Below, one piece after another: positions 1 through 7,790 of a DNA stretch of 36,516 nucleotides. Numbering within the stretch: the stretch's first letter is position 1; each line of letters opens with the position of its first letter. This DNA is from Verrucomicrobia bacterium UBA6775 (GTDB taxonomy: Bacteria; Verrucomicrobiota; Verrucomicrobiia; Limisphaerales; UBA1096): positions 5,356-41,871 of the forward strand of contig DKGH01000241.1 of the NCBI GenBank assembly GCA_002453165.1. Direction: 5' to 3'. A program made the position numbers and the translations under genes. The notes under the pieces were generated by a model, which was not told the origin of the DNA, did no database searches, and was given only the letters and a program-made list of their open reading frames with translations.

Positions 1-2576
1 GTGGAGCCTTCCTTGGCCATGGTGATGAACATCTCACCGGGTGTGCCGTCCTCAAACAGGCCGATGGTGAGGTAACCCTCGTGGCCCGCGATGTCGAATT
101 TGTGAGTGACCGCTGTTCGCGTCTCGGGAAGCCGTCGCCGGAGAGGTTGGTCGATCTGCTTTTGCAGACCGACCAACTGTTCCTCCAGTTCCTGGATCCG
201 CTCGTCCACCGCCGGGGCGGAATCCTGTTCGGTTCCCTCTCCGGTTTTCGCGGTGTTGAGCGGCTGGGATCGCTTCGATCCGTCACGATAAATCGCAACG
301 CATTTCAGCCCCAGCTTCCACGCCTGCACATAGGCATCGGTGATGTCCTCCACCGTGCATTCCTTGGGCAGATTCACGGTCTTGGATATCGCGCCGCTGA
401 TGAACGGCTGGGCAGCGGCCATCATCTTGAGATGTGCCATGTAATGAATGCTGCGTTCGCCGCGGAACGGCTTGAACGCGCAGTCAAACACATCCAGATG
501 CTCGGGCTTGAGCCCGCTTTGTCGGGTTTCCCCGTCCTCCTTGACGTCCTCGATGGTGTCAAATTTTTCCACGTGCGCGACGATGTTCCTGATTTCATCG
601 TCACTGTAGCCGAGCCGGTTCAACGCATCCGGCACAGTGCGGTTCACGATCTTCAACGTTCCCCCGCCGGCAAGCAGCTTGTACTTCACCAGCGCGATGT
701 CCGGCTCGATGCCGGTCGTGTCGCAGTCCATCAAAAACGCGATTGTGCCGGTGGGTGCCAGCACGGATACCTGCGCATTGCGGTAGCCGTTCTCGTCGCC
801 CCTGGCCAACGCGGCCTCCCAGCATTCTCGAGCGGCGTCCTTCAGGTAGCCAAACTCGTCGCTGGACTGAATCTCCTCGACCGCATCGCGGTGCAGTTGC
901 ATCACGCCGCGCATCGACTCCACATTGTCCTTGGCCAACGGCTTGGCCACGTTGACGCAGCGGGAATCCTTGTATCCGGGAAACGCCCCATTGGCCCCGG
1001 CCAACTCGGCTGATTGCTCGTAGGCGTGGCCGGTCATGATGGACGTGATGGCTCCGGCCAGCGCCCGGCCCTCATCAGAGTCATACGACAAGCCATAGCT
1101 CATCACCAGCGAACCAAGGTTCGCGTAACCCAAGCCAAGCGTCCGGAAAATATGGGAGTTCTCCGCAATGAGTTGGGTTGGATAACTGGCGTTGTCGACG
1201 AGAATTTCCTGTGCGGTGATGAACACCCGCACGGCCGCCTTGAACCGCTTAACATCGAACCCGCCGTCCTCGCGCTTGAACCGCATCAAGTTTAGCGACG
1301 CCAGATTGCACGCGGTGTTGTTGAGAAAAACGTATTCCGAGCACGGGTTGGTCGAGTGGATCGGCTCAGTGCCCTTGCATGTGTGCCACTTTTGAATCGC
1401 GCCGTCGTACTGCACGCCGGGATCACCGCACACCCAGGTGCCCTCGGAGATTTTATTGAGCAAATCGCCGGCCTCCTTCTTTTCAAGTTTGTCGCCGGTG
1501 GTCACGGCGCGGGTCCACCAGTCGCCCCCGTCGAGGGCAGACTCCATGAACTCATCACTCACTCGCACGGAGAGGTTTTCGTTCTGGTACATCACGCTCC
1601 CGTAGGCGTCGCCGTTGTATGAGCCGTCGTAACCCTGCTCGATCAGAGCCCATGCCTTCTTTTCCTCGATCTGCTTGGCGTCGATGAACTCCTCAATGTC
1701 GCCGTGCCAGTCGCGGATGGTGTTCATCTTGGCGGCGCGACGCGTTTTGCCGCCGGACTTCACGACGTTGGCCACCTGGTCGTAGATGCGGAGGAACGCC
1801 ATCGGGCCGCTGGGCGTGCCGCCGCCGCTGACGGTCTCGCGTTGCGAGCGGATGGGCGTGAGGTCGGTGCCAGTGCCGGAGCCAAACTTAAACAGCATTC
1901 CCTCGCTGTGAGCGAGTTGCAGGATGGACTCCATGTCGTCGTTGACCGACTGGATGAAACAGGCGCTGCCCTGCGGAAACTCGTACTGCGACGTGGCGCG
2001 TTCCGCTTGGCCAAGCGCTTGGTTGTAATGCCAGTTACCCTTGGCTGAGGTGCTGCCTGCGCCGTACTCGTGATGAAGGCCAACATTAAACCAGACCGGT
2101 GAGTTGAATGCCCCGTGCTGGTTCAGGCAAAGCCACGAGAGTTCGTCGTAAAAAATCTCACCATCCTTTTTGCTGAAGTACCCATCCTTGACGCCCCAGT
2201 CGGCAATCGTGCGGGCCACGCGATGGATGAGTTGGCGAACAGAGGTTTCCCGCTCGGGCGTACCTTGTTCACCATAAAAATATTTTGAAACCACCACCTT
2301 GGTCGCAAGCTGCGACCAGTCGGCCGGCACCTCGACGTTTTCCTGCTTGAAGATGACGTTGCCGCCCTCGTCGGTGATTTCCGCCGTGCGCAGATCCCAT
2401 TCCTTTTCGTCGTACGGATTCGTTTTCGCGTTGCTGAACACCCGATCGACCTTGACGCCTTTCCGCTTTTTGCCCTTGGCCAAGCCGCCGCGCTTGGGCG
2501 TGGCCACGCTTGGCTTGGTGGAGCGACGCGGGGCACGCGAAGTGGGGACCGTGGAGGAGTCGTTGGTGTCAATCAT
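1..2576 (-). CDS. nrdJ: Adenosylcobalamin-dependent (class II) ribonucleotide reductase, 3' end outside window
   Basis: Reduces ribonucleotides to deoxyribonucleotides with a B12-generated thiyl radical. The reverse strand reads as one open frame of about 858 codons from the ATG at 2576 down to base 1 with no stop, so the C-terminus is cut off by the window edge. Visible landmarks are the first redox cysteine in GSACFI (about residue 206), the radical-site motif NPCSEY (Cys about 412, Glu about 414), ACNLASLNL just after it, and APTGTIAF (about 607). I checked that NPCSEY, APTGTIAF and the last codons share the start codon's frame. The first 35 residues are low-complexity and basic and contain a palindrome copy read as GLAK. 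A second copy at 2004-2017 is read as NQALGQAERAT in a linker just before the first redox cysteine. Upstream lies a tandem NrdR-like box pair. The family assignment is firm; the start is the first ATG of the frame. Confidence 0.95.
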   Translation of the reverse strand, partial: MIDTNDSSTVPTSRAPRRSTKPSVATPKRGGLAKGKKRKGVKVDRVFSNAKTNPYDEKEWDLRTAEITDEGGNVIFKQENVEVPADWSQLATKVVVSKYFYGEQGTPERETSVRQLIHRVARTIADWGVKDGYFSKKDGEIFYDELSWLCLNQHGAFNSPVWFNVGLHHEYGAGSTSAKGNWHYNQALGQAERATSQYEFPQGSACFIQSVNDDMESILQLAHSEGMLFKFGSGTGTDLTPIRSQRETVSGGGTPSGPMAFLRIYDQVANVVKSGGKTRRAAKMNTIRDWHGDIEEFIDAKQIEEKKAWALIEQGYDGSYNGDAYGSVMYQNENLSVRVSDEFMESALDGGDWWTRAVTTGDKLEKKEAGDLLNKISEGTWVCGDPGVQYDGAIQKWHTCKGTEPIHSTNPCSEYVFLNNTACNLASLNLMRFKREDGGFDVKRFKAAVRVFITAQEILVDNASYPTQLIAENSHIFRTLGLGYANLGSLVMSYGLSYDSDEGRALAGAITSIMTGHAYEQSAELAGANGAFPGYKDSRCVNVAKPLAKDNVESMRGVMQLHRDAVEEIQSSDEFGYLKDAARECWEAALARGDENGYRNAQVSVLAPTGTIAFLMDCDTTGIEPDIALVKYKLLAGGGTLKIVNRTVPDALNRLGYSDDEIRNIVAHVEKFDTIEDVKEDGETRQSGLKPEHLDVFDCAFKPFRGERSIHYMAHLKMMAAAQPFISGAISKTVNLPKECTVEDITDAYVQAWKLGLKCVAIYRDGSKRSQPLNTAKTGEGTEQDSAPAVDERIQELEEQLVGLQKQIDQPLRRRLPETRTAVTHKFDIAGHEGYLTIGLFEDGTPGEMFITMAKEGS

Positions 2577-2687
2577 GGGTAGTTTCAGTCGCTTAGGTTG
2601 TAACGCGCAAAAACCTCACTCCAAGGAGATTTTTTGGGCCAACCACCTTCGAAAGCTCGGTTGAGCTGGGCAAACGACCGACTGTTA

Positions 2688-2734
2688 CCACAATTTGTAG
2701 TGGTATCAAGTTTTTAAACCACAAATTATTGTGT
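2688..2734 (-). promoter_or_regulatory. Tandem NrdR-like boxes upstream of nrdJ
   Basis: Two 16-bp imperfect palindromes, CCACAATTTGTAGTGG (2688-2703) and CCACAAATTATTGTGT (2719-2734), are separated by exactly 15 bp, giving 31 bp between equivalent positions. The known NrdR operator is a pair of 16-bp boxes resembling ACACWATATATWGTGT with a 15-16 bp linker upstream of ribonucleotide reductase genes. By eye the second box matches at about 13 of 16 positions and the first at about 11. Sequence, spacing and location all agree, so repression of nrdJ by NrdR is likely. The divergent cupin gene could share the control. No convincing -10/-35 pair could be fixed. Confidence 0.8.
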
Positions 2735-2828
2735 TTTTTATGACGAAACCGAAAAACTGGGCCGATTTGCGCTTGGCCAAGGTTGACCCTTGCTCCGCAA
2801 GTGCCTGAGCCTCAAACTGTTCCGTGCC

Positions 2829-3173
2829 ATGGCAAATTATTTGATCGAACAACTGGACGAGATCGAGCCGACGCCCTGCCCCTGCGGCTTGGCCAAGCGG
2901 GCGTTCGCCGGTGAGCCGGGGGCGGTGGCCAGTCTGCACGAAGTCGAGATCAAGCAGGACTCCAAGGTTCACTACCATAAGCGGATGGCAGAGATTTATC
3001 TCGTGCTCGAGGGTGAGGGGCATCTGGAACTGGATGGGGAACTCGTGCCAGTGCGGCCGATGACCACGGTTTACATCAAGCCCGGTTGCCGGCATCGGGC
3101 GGTGGGGCGGCTGAAAATCATCAACATCCCGGTGCCCGCGTTCGACCCGGAGGATGAATGGTTTGATGCGTGA
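2829..3173 (+). CDS. Small cupin-domain protein
   Basis: A 114-residue single-domain cupin. The barrel is visible as HEVEIKQDSKVHYHKRMAEI (metal-binding type H-x-H ... E pattern, about residues 38-57), a GEGHLELDGE turn, and a second half ending YIKPGCRHRAVG. Such small cupins bind a metal and may be isomerases, dioxygenases or sugar-binding proteins; the substrate cannot be told. The ATG at 2829 is preferred over an upstream in-frame ATG at 2790, whose extra 13 residues are not cupin-like. A palindrome copy at 2889-2896 is read as GLAK near the N-terminus. The gene is divergent from nrdJ across the NrdR-like boxes and is followed almost immediately by exbB. Confidence 0.8.
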   Translation: MANYLIEQLDEIEPTPCPCGLAKRAFAGEPGAVASLHEVEIKQDSKVHYHKRMAEIYLVLEGEGHLELDGELVPVRPMTTVYIKPGCRHRAVGRLKIINIPVPAFDPEDEWFDA

Positions 3174-3176
3174 TGC

Positions 3177-3851
3177 ATGGTTTCGGCTTGCCGCCGGGTT
3201 GGCTTGCCGATTGAATCCCTCGCCCCGCGAAATGCGGTTCCTGTCAACTTAGCAGTGCATACTCTGATTCTAGTTTTATTGGGCCTGACCTCGGTGATCA
3301 GCTTGACGTTTATCATTGAGAGGGGCTGGGCGCTGCGGCGGAGCATCATCCTGCCGCAGCCGTTGGTGGACAGTCTCGACCACTGCCACACACGCGCGGA
3401 CGTCAACACGGTGTTGCGGTTTGCGGAGCACCACAAGGAGACCCCGCTGGCCCGGTTGACCACGACAGCAGTCGAGCACCTCGAGTGGGCCAAGCCGGAC
3501 AACGTGGAGGCGCTGCAGTCGCGTGCCCGGCATGAGGTGAGCCAGATGGAGCGGGGCCTGGTCGTGCTGGAGATCATCACCGGTGTCGCCCCGTTGCTGG
3601 GGCTGGTCGGTACGGTGGTCGGGCTCATCGAGATTTTCGGCACCATGGCCGACGGGGCAACCGAGGCATCAAAATTCGCTGATGGCATCTCGACAGCGCT
3701 GTGGGCCACGCTCTCCGGGTTGAGCATCGCCATCCCGTCGCTCGTCGCTTGGAGTATTTACAACAAGCGCGTGGAAACGTTTGCCATCGAGATGGAGACA
3801 CAGCTCGATGTGTTCCTCCGCAGGCAGTACCCCAACGAAAACGGGAACTGA
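3177..3851 (+). CDS. exbB: ExbB/TolQ/MotA-family proton channel protein
   Basis: A 224-residue inner-membrane protein forming, with ExbD, a proton-driven motor that energises TonB-type outer-membrane uptake or Tol-type envelope functions. The N-terminal membrane segment (about residues 22-48, ending in FIIERGWALRR) and the paired C-terminal segments are clear. The latter carry the family signature GVAPLLGLVGTVVGLIEIF (about 137-155) and STALWATLSGLSIAIPSLVAWSIYN. The start lies 4 bp after the cupin stop. It is followed 5 bp later by exbD, so the two are co-translated in an exbB-exbD-TPR unit. No TonB gene or receptor lies in the window, so the exact partner is unknown. Confidence 0.9.
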   Translation: MVSACRRVGLPIESLAPRNAVPVNLAVHTLILVLLGLTSVISLTFIIERGWALRRSIILPQPLVDSLDHCHTRADVNTVLRFAEHHKETPLARLTTTAVEHLEWAKPDNVEALQSRARHEVSQMERGLVVLEIITGVAPLLGLVGTVVGLIEIFGTMADGATEASKFADGISTALWATLSGLSIAIPSLVAWSIYNKRVETFAIEMETQLDVFLRRQYPNENGN

Positions 3852-3856
3852 TCTCC

Positions 3857-4276
3857 ATGCGATTCCTGCCGCGCAAACATCGTAAGCCGCCCACCGTCAT
3901 CGTGGTGGCGCTGATCGATGTGCTGATGGTGGTGTTGATCTTCATGGTGGTCTCCACGACATTCAAAAATCAGGCCGCCGTGCGTCTCGCGTTGCCAGAG
4001 TCGTCCCAGGCACAACGGGAGGCGGCGGTGAGTAAGGCACTGGTCATCACCGTAGCTAAGGAGGCTCCTCATTTTTATTTCGGGACTGAGCCAGTCGAGG
4101 AGGCGGCGCTGGAGGCCGAGCTGAAAAAAGCGATGGAGGGAAACCCCGAGCGCGGACTATCCATCCGCTCCGACACCGACGCGCCGTTCGGAAAAATCAT
4201 CAAGGTGATGGATGCCGCGAAGGCGGCGGGGGTCAAGGGAGTGAAGGCATTCACCAAGGAAGCCGGCGGCGGATGA
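3857..4276 (+). CDS. exbD: ExbD/TolR-family biopolymer transport protein
   Basis: A 139-residue protein with the ExbD plan: a short basic cytoplasmic tail (MRFLPRKHRKPP), one membrane helix and a periplasmic domain. The helix starts VVALIDVLMVVLIFMVV, and its early Asp (about residue 20) corresponds to the proton-carrying aspartate of the family. The periplasmic domain ends IIKVMDAAKAAGVKGV, typical of ExbD. An open frame extends further upstream inside exbB, but the ATG at 3857 directly precedes the basic tail and sits 5 bp after the exbB stop. The stop overlaps the next gene's ATG by four bases (ATGA), indicating translational coupling. Confidence 0.9.
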   Translation: MRFLPRKHRKPPTVIVVALIDVLMVVLIFMVVSTTFKNQAAVRLALPESSQAQREAAVSKALVITVAKEAPHFYFGTEPVEEAALEAELKKAMEGNPERGLSIRSDTDAPFGKIIKVMDAAKAAGVKGVKAFTKEAGGG

Positions 4277-4782
4277 GCAGCGACACTCCATCCGACATCC
4301 CTCCTCCCGACAGCATGCACCTCTCCTCAGCCACCGGCTGGATGCAGCTGGGGAACACCGCCGAGGCGCTGGCTGACCTGGAAAAAATCTCCGAGACGCA
4401 TCGCGCCCACTTCGAGGTACTGCACCTCGAGTGGCACATTCACGCACAGAAGAAAGATTGGGATCGCTGCGTGGAACTGGGCGGCTATATGGTGGAGCGG
4501 CACCCGACAAACCCCGCCGGTTGGATCAACCAGGCCAATGCCCTGTTTTATCTCCAACGCGGGCACGATGCGTTTCAAATGCTGGAACCGGTGGCTGAGC
4601 ATTTCCCAGAAAACGAGGCGATCCCCTACAACCTCGCCTGCTACGCCTGCCAGTTTGGAGACCTCGAGCTGGCACTCGACTGGTATCGCGTTGCGGAAAA
4701 AGTGGGTGAACCGGAGAAAATACAAGAGGTCGCACTGATGGACCCGGATATGGAATTGCTTTGGGAACAGATCAAGGAATGA
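4273..4782 (+). CDS. Tetratricopeptide-repeat protein of the exbBD unit
   Basis: A 169-residue protein without a signal peptide, made largely of TPR-like helical pairs. Recognisable repeats include SSATGWMQLGNTAEALADLEKI, a central one ending ERHPTNPAGWINQANALFYL, and EAIPYNLACYACQFGDLELALDWYRVA. TPRs mediate protein-protein contacts, so an accessory role to the ExbB/ExbD motor is plausible from the ATGA overlap alone. The specific partner is not evident. The stop codon overlaps a small inverted repeat (4781-4799) that may end the transcript. Confidence 0.8.
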   Translation: MSSDTPSDIPPPDSMHLSSATGWMQLGNTAEALADLEKISETHRAHFEVLHLEWHIHAQKKDWDRCVELGGYMVERHPTNPAGWINQANALFYLQRGHDAFQMLEPVAEHFPENEAIPYNLACYACQFGDLELALDWYRVAEKVGEPEKIQEVALMDPDMELLWEQIKE

Positions 4783-4799
4783 TCGACCTTTTTTCGATC
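4781..4799 (+). terminator. Weak hairpin at the end of the exbBD-TPR unit
   Basis: GATCGA and TCGATC form a 6-bp stem around a T-rich loop of about 7 bases, starting at the TPR gene's stop codon. There is no T-run after the stem, so termination is only a possibility. Confidence 0.3.
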
Positions 4800-4839
4800 C
4801 TTACAACCTAGCTCAAAATAATTTATTTTAATTCTCTGG

Positions 4840-4868
4840 TTGACAGTTTTTCTTAAAGCGGCATTATT
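4840..4868 (+). promoter_or_regulatory. Candidate sigma-70-type promoter for the 4911 gene
   Basis: A perfect -35 hexamer TTGACA (4840-4845) is followed after 16-17 bp by CATTAT/ATTATT, a poor to fair -10. It sits in an AT-rich stretch about 45 bp before the start codon. A short inverted repeat, AGCGG...CCGCT, overlaps the start region. The -35 is convincing and the -10 is not. Confidence 0.45.
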
Positions 4869-4910
4869 GTCCGCTGTTCGCTTAATACGTAACTGCAACC
4901 GTTTATTTCA

Positions 4911-5525
4911 ATGAGCAAGAATACCAAAGTCGCCAACGAGGAGTGGGATTTTTCCGTTCTGGATAAAGCACCCCGTTCGCTGATTCATCGCGCACTTTTA
5001 TGGGAGCTGGATCGCGAGATCGGAAGTGGAAAAGAACCGTTCCTGAAAACCGCAGAATGCCGCAAGGCGCTGGCCGATCCCAATTCTTTTAGAGGAACCG
5101 CGACCGGCGTGACAGAGCTGGGCCGGGGCAATGCCAAGACGCGTCCTTTTGAAGAAGCGATCAATTTTGGCATCGACTGGTCCCAGCCAAGGGACGAGTT
5201 GGTGCGTCAGTTCGGTCTCTGGCTTGACACACAGGAGTCGACCGGCCGCCTGCAGGTCAAGCCGGCGCTGGGCAAGCCGCGTGATGCCCTCACGATGCTC
5301 CGGAAGATTTCCATCGTTCGACTGAAGAATGGTGGGCTCTCACAGCGCGTGGCGGCAGACACGTATCCCGATAAGAAGACCTATCTGAAGAGCCTGACCA
5401 AAATCAACTGGACCACGGCGTCACGGGAGGTCGACAAGGCCTGCAAAAAACGCCAGAACAAGCTGAAGACCATCGAACGGACGATGGGCAGCAAGGACTG
5501 GAAGAAAGACGTCTACGGCGGGTAA
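4911..5525 (+). CDS. Uncharacterised 204-residue soluble protein
   Basis: I do not recognise a family. The protein is soluble, with no signal peptide or membrane segment and no cysteine apart from two isolated ones. It is rich in charged residues, and the last 60 residues are strongly basic (KKTYLKSLTKINW, KACKKRQNKLKTIERT), suggesting nucleic-acid contact. The segment KNGGLSQRVAADTYPDKKTYLKSL resembles a recognition-helix arrangement but is not a clear helix-turn-helix match. The gene stands alone between a candidate promoter (4840-4868) and a rho-independent terminator (5556-5585), so it is probably monocistronic. Codon use looks like its neighbours, which argues for a genuine resident gene. 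Confidence 0.75.
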   Translation: MSKNTKVANEEWDFSVLDKAPRSLIHRALLWELDREIGSGKEPFLKTAECRKALADPNSFRGTATGVTELGRGNAKTRPFEEAINFGIDWSQPRDELVRQFGLWLDTQESTGRLQVKPALGKPRDALTMLRKISIVRLKNGGLSQRVAADTYPDKKTYLKSLTKINWTTASREVDKACKKRQNKLKTIERTMGSKDWKKDVYGG

Positions 5526-5555
5526 CCGGTCTGTAACCAAAAACAATTTGAAGCG

Positions 5556-5585
5556 ACACCGTGGGGTTCCCCCGGTGTTTTTTTT
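5556..5585 (+). terminator. Rho-independent terminator after the 4911 gene
   Basis: ACACCG (5556-5561) pairs with CGGTGT (5573-5578), and an inner GGGG/CCCC pairing adds to the stem around one bulged T. A run of eight T follows directly. This is the classic layout of an intrinsic terminator, 30 bp after the stop codon. Confidence 0.8.
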
Positions 5586-5587
5586 GC

Positions 5588-5636
5588 GATTGGCCAAGCG
5601 CTTGGCCGACGGATTGCCTTGCGCTTGGCCAAGCGA
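5588..5636. repeat. Palindrome cluster upstream of uppP
   Basis: Two TTGGCCAA cores (5590-5597 and 5625-5632) occur with a degenerate third unit, CGCTTGGCC, directly joined to the first. The second is a full GCGCTTGGCCAAGCG (5621-5635). They fill the space between the terminator and the uppP start. Confidence 0.85.
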
Positions 5637-5653
5637 TGAGTCCATAAGGCGGC

Positions 5654-6442
5654 GTGTCTGACTGGCTGACATCGATCCTGCTTGGGATCATCGAGGGCAT
5701 CACCGAGTTTCTCCCGATCTCGTCCACGGGCCACCTGCTCGTGCCTCAGCAACTGGGCTGGCTGGAGAAACAGTCGGACGTGTTTAACATCGCCATCCAG
5801 GGCGGTGCGGTGATCGCGGTGTTGTTCAACTTCACCGACCGCGTCAAGCAACTGGTCTTCAAATGGCGCGAACCGGAGGCACGCGATTACATGGCCAAGT
5901 TGCTGGTGGCGTTTTTCATCACCGGCTGCGGCGGGGTGTTGATCGACACGCTTGGCTTTGAACTGCCGGAGGAGGTGCTGCCGGTGGCGTTAGCGCTGTT
6001 GATTGGCGGCATCCTTTTTGTCGTGGTGGAAAAACGACTGGGCGACCGCCAGGCGTTGACGCAGGTGACATGGGCGATCGCCATCGCCATCGGTTTTGGC
6101 CAATTGATTGCAGCGGTGTTTCCGGGAGCGTCCCGTTCCGGCTCCACGATCCTGATCGCACTGCTGATGGGGCTGAAGCGTGTCCCGGCCATTGAGTTCA
6201 CTTTTCTGCTCGGCGTGCCAACGCTGCTGGCGGCCGGGGCGTACAAGGTGCTCAAGGCGATTGGCACCGAGGGAGTCTCGGAGGATTGGTGGCAATTGGC
6301 ATTGGCCTCGCTGGTCTCGGCCGTGACCGCGTTTGTCTCGGTCAAGTGGCTGTTGCGCTACATCGAGACCCACACGTTCGTGGTGTTCGGCTGGTATCGC
6401 ATCGCACTTGGCCTGATTTTGCTCATCATCACGTTCACGTAA
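5654..6442 (+). CDS. uppP: Undecaprenyl-diphosphatase (BacA/UppP family)
   Basis: Removes a phosphate from undecaprenyl diphosphate so that the lipid carrier for peptidoglycan and other envelope polymers is recycled. The enzyme is integral to the inner membrane. Both signature regions are present: GIIEGITEFLPISSTGH near the N-terminus (Glu14, Glu18, His27) and FPGASRSGSTI (Arg161). These are the positions of the essential Glu, His and Arg residues of the family. Length (262 aa) and multiple hydrophobic helices fit. The start is a GTG, because the nearest upstream ATG frame is closed by TAA after three codons. A TTGGCCAA core at 6096-6103 lies inside the gene just before the second signature. 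Confidence 0.93.
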   Translation: MSDWLTSILLGIIEGITEFLPISSTGHLLVPQQLGWLEKQSDVFNIAIQGGAVIAVLFNFTDRVKQLVFKWREPEARDYMAKLLVAFFITGCGGVLIDTLGFELPEEVLPVALALLIGGILFVVVEKRLGDRQALTQVTWAIAIAIGFGQLIAAVFPGASRSGSTILIALLMGLKRVPAIEFTFLLGVPTLLAAGAYKVLKAIGTEGVSEDWWQLALASLVSAVTAFVSVKWLLRYIETHTFVVFGWYRIALGLILLIITFT

Positions 6443-6611
6443 CATACCTTTTCAGGGGGTATTACGGTTGACGGCAGCTTGGTTTGCCGCAGAATCCCCC
6501 TCCGCGCCTGCGCTTGGCCAAGTTACCCCCGGCCACGCTGATCCCACTTTTTTCGTAACCTACCGAATGGCAATGGAGTAGTGTCAGGGCGCAGTTTCTT
6601 TGGTGAAACGA
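6443..6611. other. Intergenic region between uppP and the RND efflux locus
   Basis: The 169 bp hold a GGGGG...CCCCC outer inverted repeat with an inner GGCA/TGCC pairing (about 6455-6500) but no T-run, and one palindrome copy (6511-6522). No promoter is convincing. Transcription of the efflux locus probably starts here, because no other gap of this size occurs before 18 kb. Confidence 0.4.
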
Positions 6612-7769
6612 ATGGATAAAACGTTAATAGGCAACATGATGCTCCTCGCCGGGGCGTTGGCACTCGCGGGGTGTGGCTCCGCAGAACTCGAGAAGGAAAG
6701 CTCGAAGAAAAAGTCGAGGTCCTCCAGCAAGGCCAAGCCGGTGCTGGTGGAACTGGCCAAGGTGACCCATGGCCCGATCGAAAAAATCCTCGAGCGTTCC
6801 GCACCACTTGAGGCCGAGGCTCAGGTGGAGGTCCACGCCCGCACGAGCAATCCGGCGGTCGACCTGCTGGTCGAGGAGGGCGACAAGGTCGAGAAGGGGC
6901 AGGTGCTCCTGCGGCTCGAGAATGATCGCCAAAAGAATGACTACGATCAGGCGAAGAGCCAGCTCGACAAGGAGCAGATCGACTTCGCCCGGCAGGAAAA
7001 TCTCTACAAGGACAATCTCATCAGCGAGCAGGATTTTCGCAACGCCAAGTTCTCGCTGTCGCAACGGCAGTTGAGTTTTGAGGAGGCGCAGCGGCAGTTC
7101 GAGTACACCGAGGTGCGCGCGCCGATCGCCGGCACGATCACGCTGCGCGACGTCAAGGTGGGTGATCAGGTCGGCAGTGGGCGAAAGATTTTTGAGATCA
7201 TCGACTTTGAATCCATCGTGGCAGTAATCCATGTGCCGGAGCAGTATCTGCCGGATCTCAAGCCGAACATGGAGGCGAGGCTGATCTCCAACACGCTCGG
7301 CGCTGATAACATCATTCCGGCGTTCGTTAAGCGGATTTCACCAATCGTCGAGGCGCGTGCCGGCACGGTGAAAGTCACGGTCGCGGTGAGGGAACTGGGC
7401 GCATTGCGGCCCGGCATGTGGGTGGATGTAGAGCTGGTGCTCAACACCAAGCAGGACGCCATCCTGATTCCGAAAAAATCGATCGTCTACGACAACGACC
7501 AGACGTACGCGTTCAAGATGCACCTCAACAGCACCAATAACGTGAAAAGCGTGAAGCGCCACCTGGTGTTGCCACTCAATGCGGACAAGGTGCATATCGA
7601 GCCGACCGACGGTTTTGCCGTGGGCGACATGATCGTGGTCGCGGGCCAGTCCGGCCTGAAGGAAAATTCGCTGATACGTGAGCTGGGCGATCCGTTGCCG
7701 GGCGAAACCAACGCCGTACCGGCAACCGTCAGCACCAACACGGCCGCCAGCACGAACGCTATCAAGTAA
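6612..7769 (+). CDS. RND efflux periplasmic adaptor (HlyD/MFP family), lipoprotein
   Basis: The adaptor bridges an inner-membrane RND permease and an outer-membrane channel. The N-terminus MDKTLIGNMMLLAGALALAGCG is a lipoprotein signal with lipobox LAGC, so the mature protein is probably lipid-anchored. The family order is visible. A barrel-sandwich half reads VEVHARTSNPAVDLLVEEGDKVEKGQ, followed by an alpha-hairpin of charged coiled-coil (about residues 110-155). The second lipoyl half is EVRAPIAGTITLRDVKVGDQV, and then come the beta-barrel and membrane-proximal domains. The ATG at 6612 is chosen over in-frame TTG/GTG codons at 6600/6603 because it gives a standard lipoprotein signal. The tail is a Thr/Ala/Asn-rich linker. 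The gene is 21 bp upstream of the first permease. No outer-membrane channel gene is in the window. Confidence 0.92.
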   Translation: MDKTLIGNMMLLAGALALAGCGSAELEKESSKKKSRSSSKAKPVLVELAKVTHGPIEKILERSAPLEAEAQVEVHARTSNPAVDLLVEEGDKVEKGQVLLRLENDRQKNDYDQAKSQLDKEQIDFARQENLYKDNLISEQDFRNAKFSLSQRQLSFEEAQRQFEYTEVRAPIAGTITLRDVKVGDQVGSGRKIFEIIDFESIVAVIHVPEQYLPDLKPNMEARLISNTLGADNIIPAFVKRISPIVEARAGTVKVTVAVRELGALRPGMWVDVELVLNTKQDAILIPKKSIVYDNDQTYAFKMHLNSTNNVKSVKRHLVLPLNADKVHIEPTDGFAVGDMIVVAGQSGLKENSLIRELGDPLPGETNAVPATVSTNTAASTNAIK

Positions 7770-7790
7770 CCTCCCGACTTCCGTTACGGA

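Noticed and set aside
81..1622. Open plus-strand frames of 310, 93 and 88 codons
   Set aside because: They are antisense shadows of the ribonucleotide reductase gene, which has all family motifs on the minus strand.
2577..2828. A cobalamin riboswitch upstream of nrdJ
   Set aside because: I saw no B12-box-like conserved core. The region is explained by the NrdR-like boxes and one palindrome copy.
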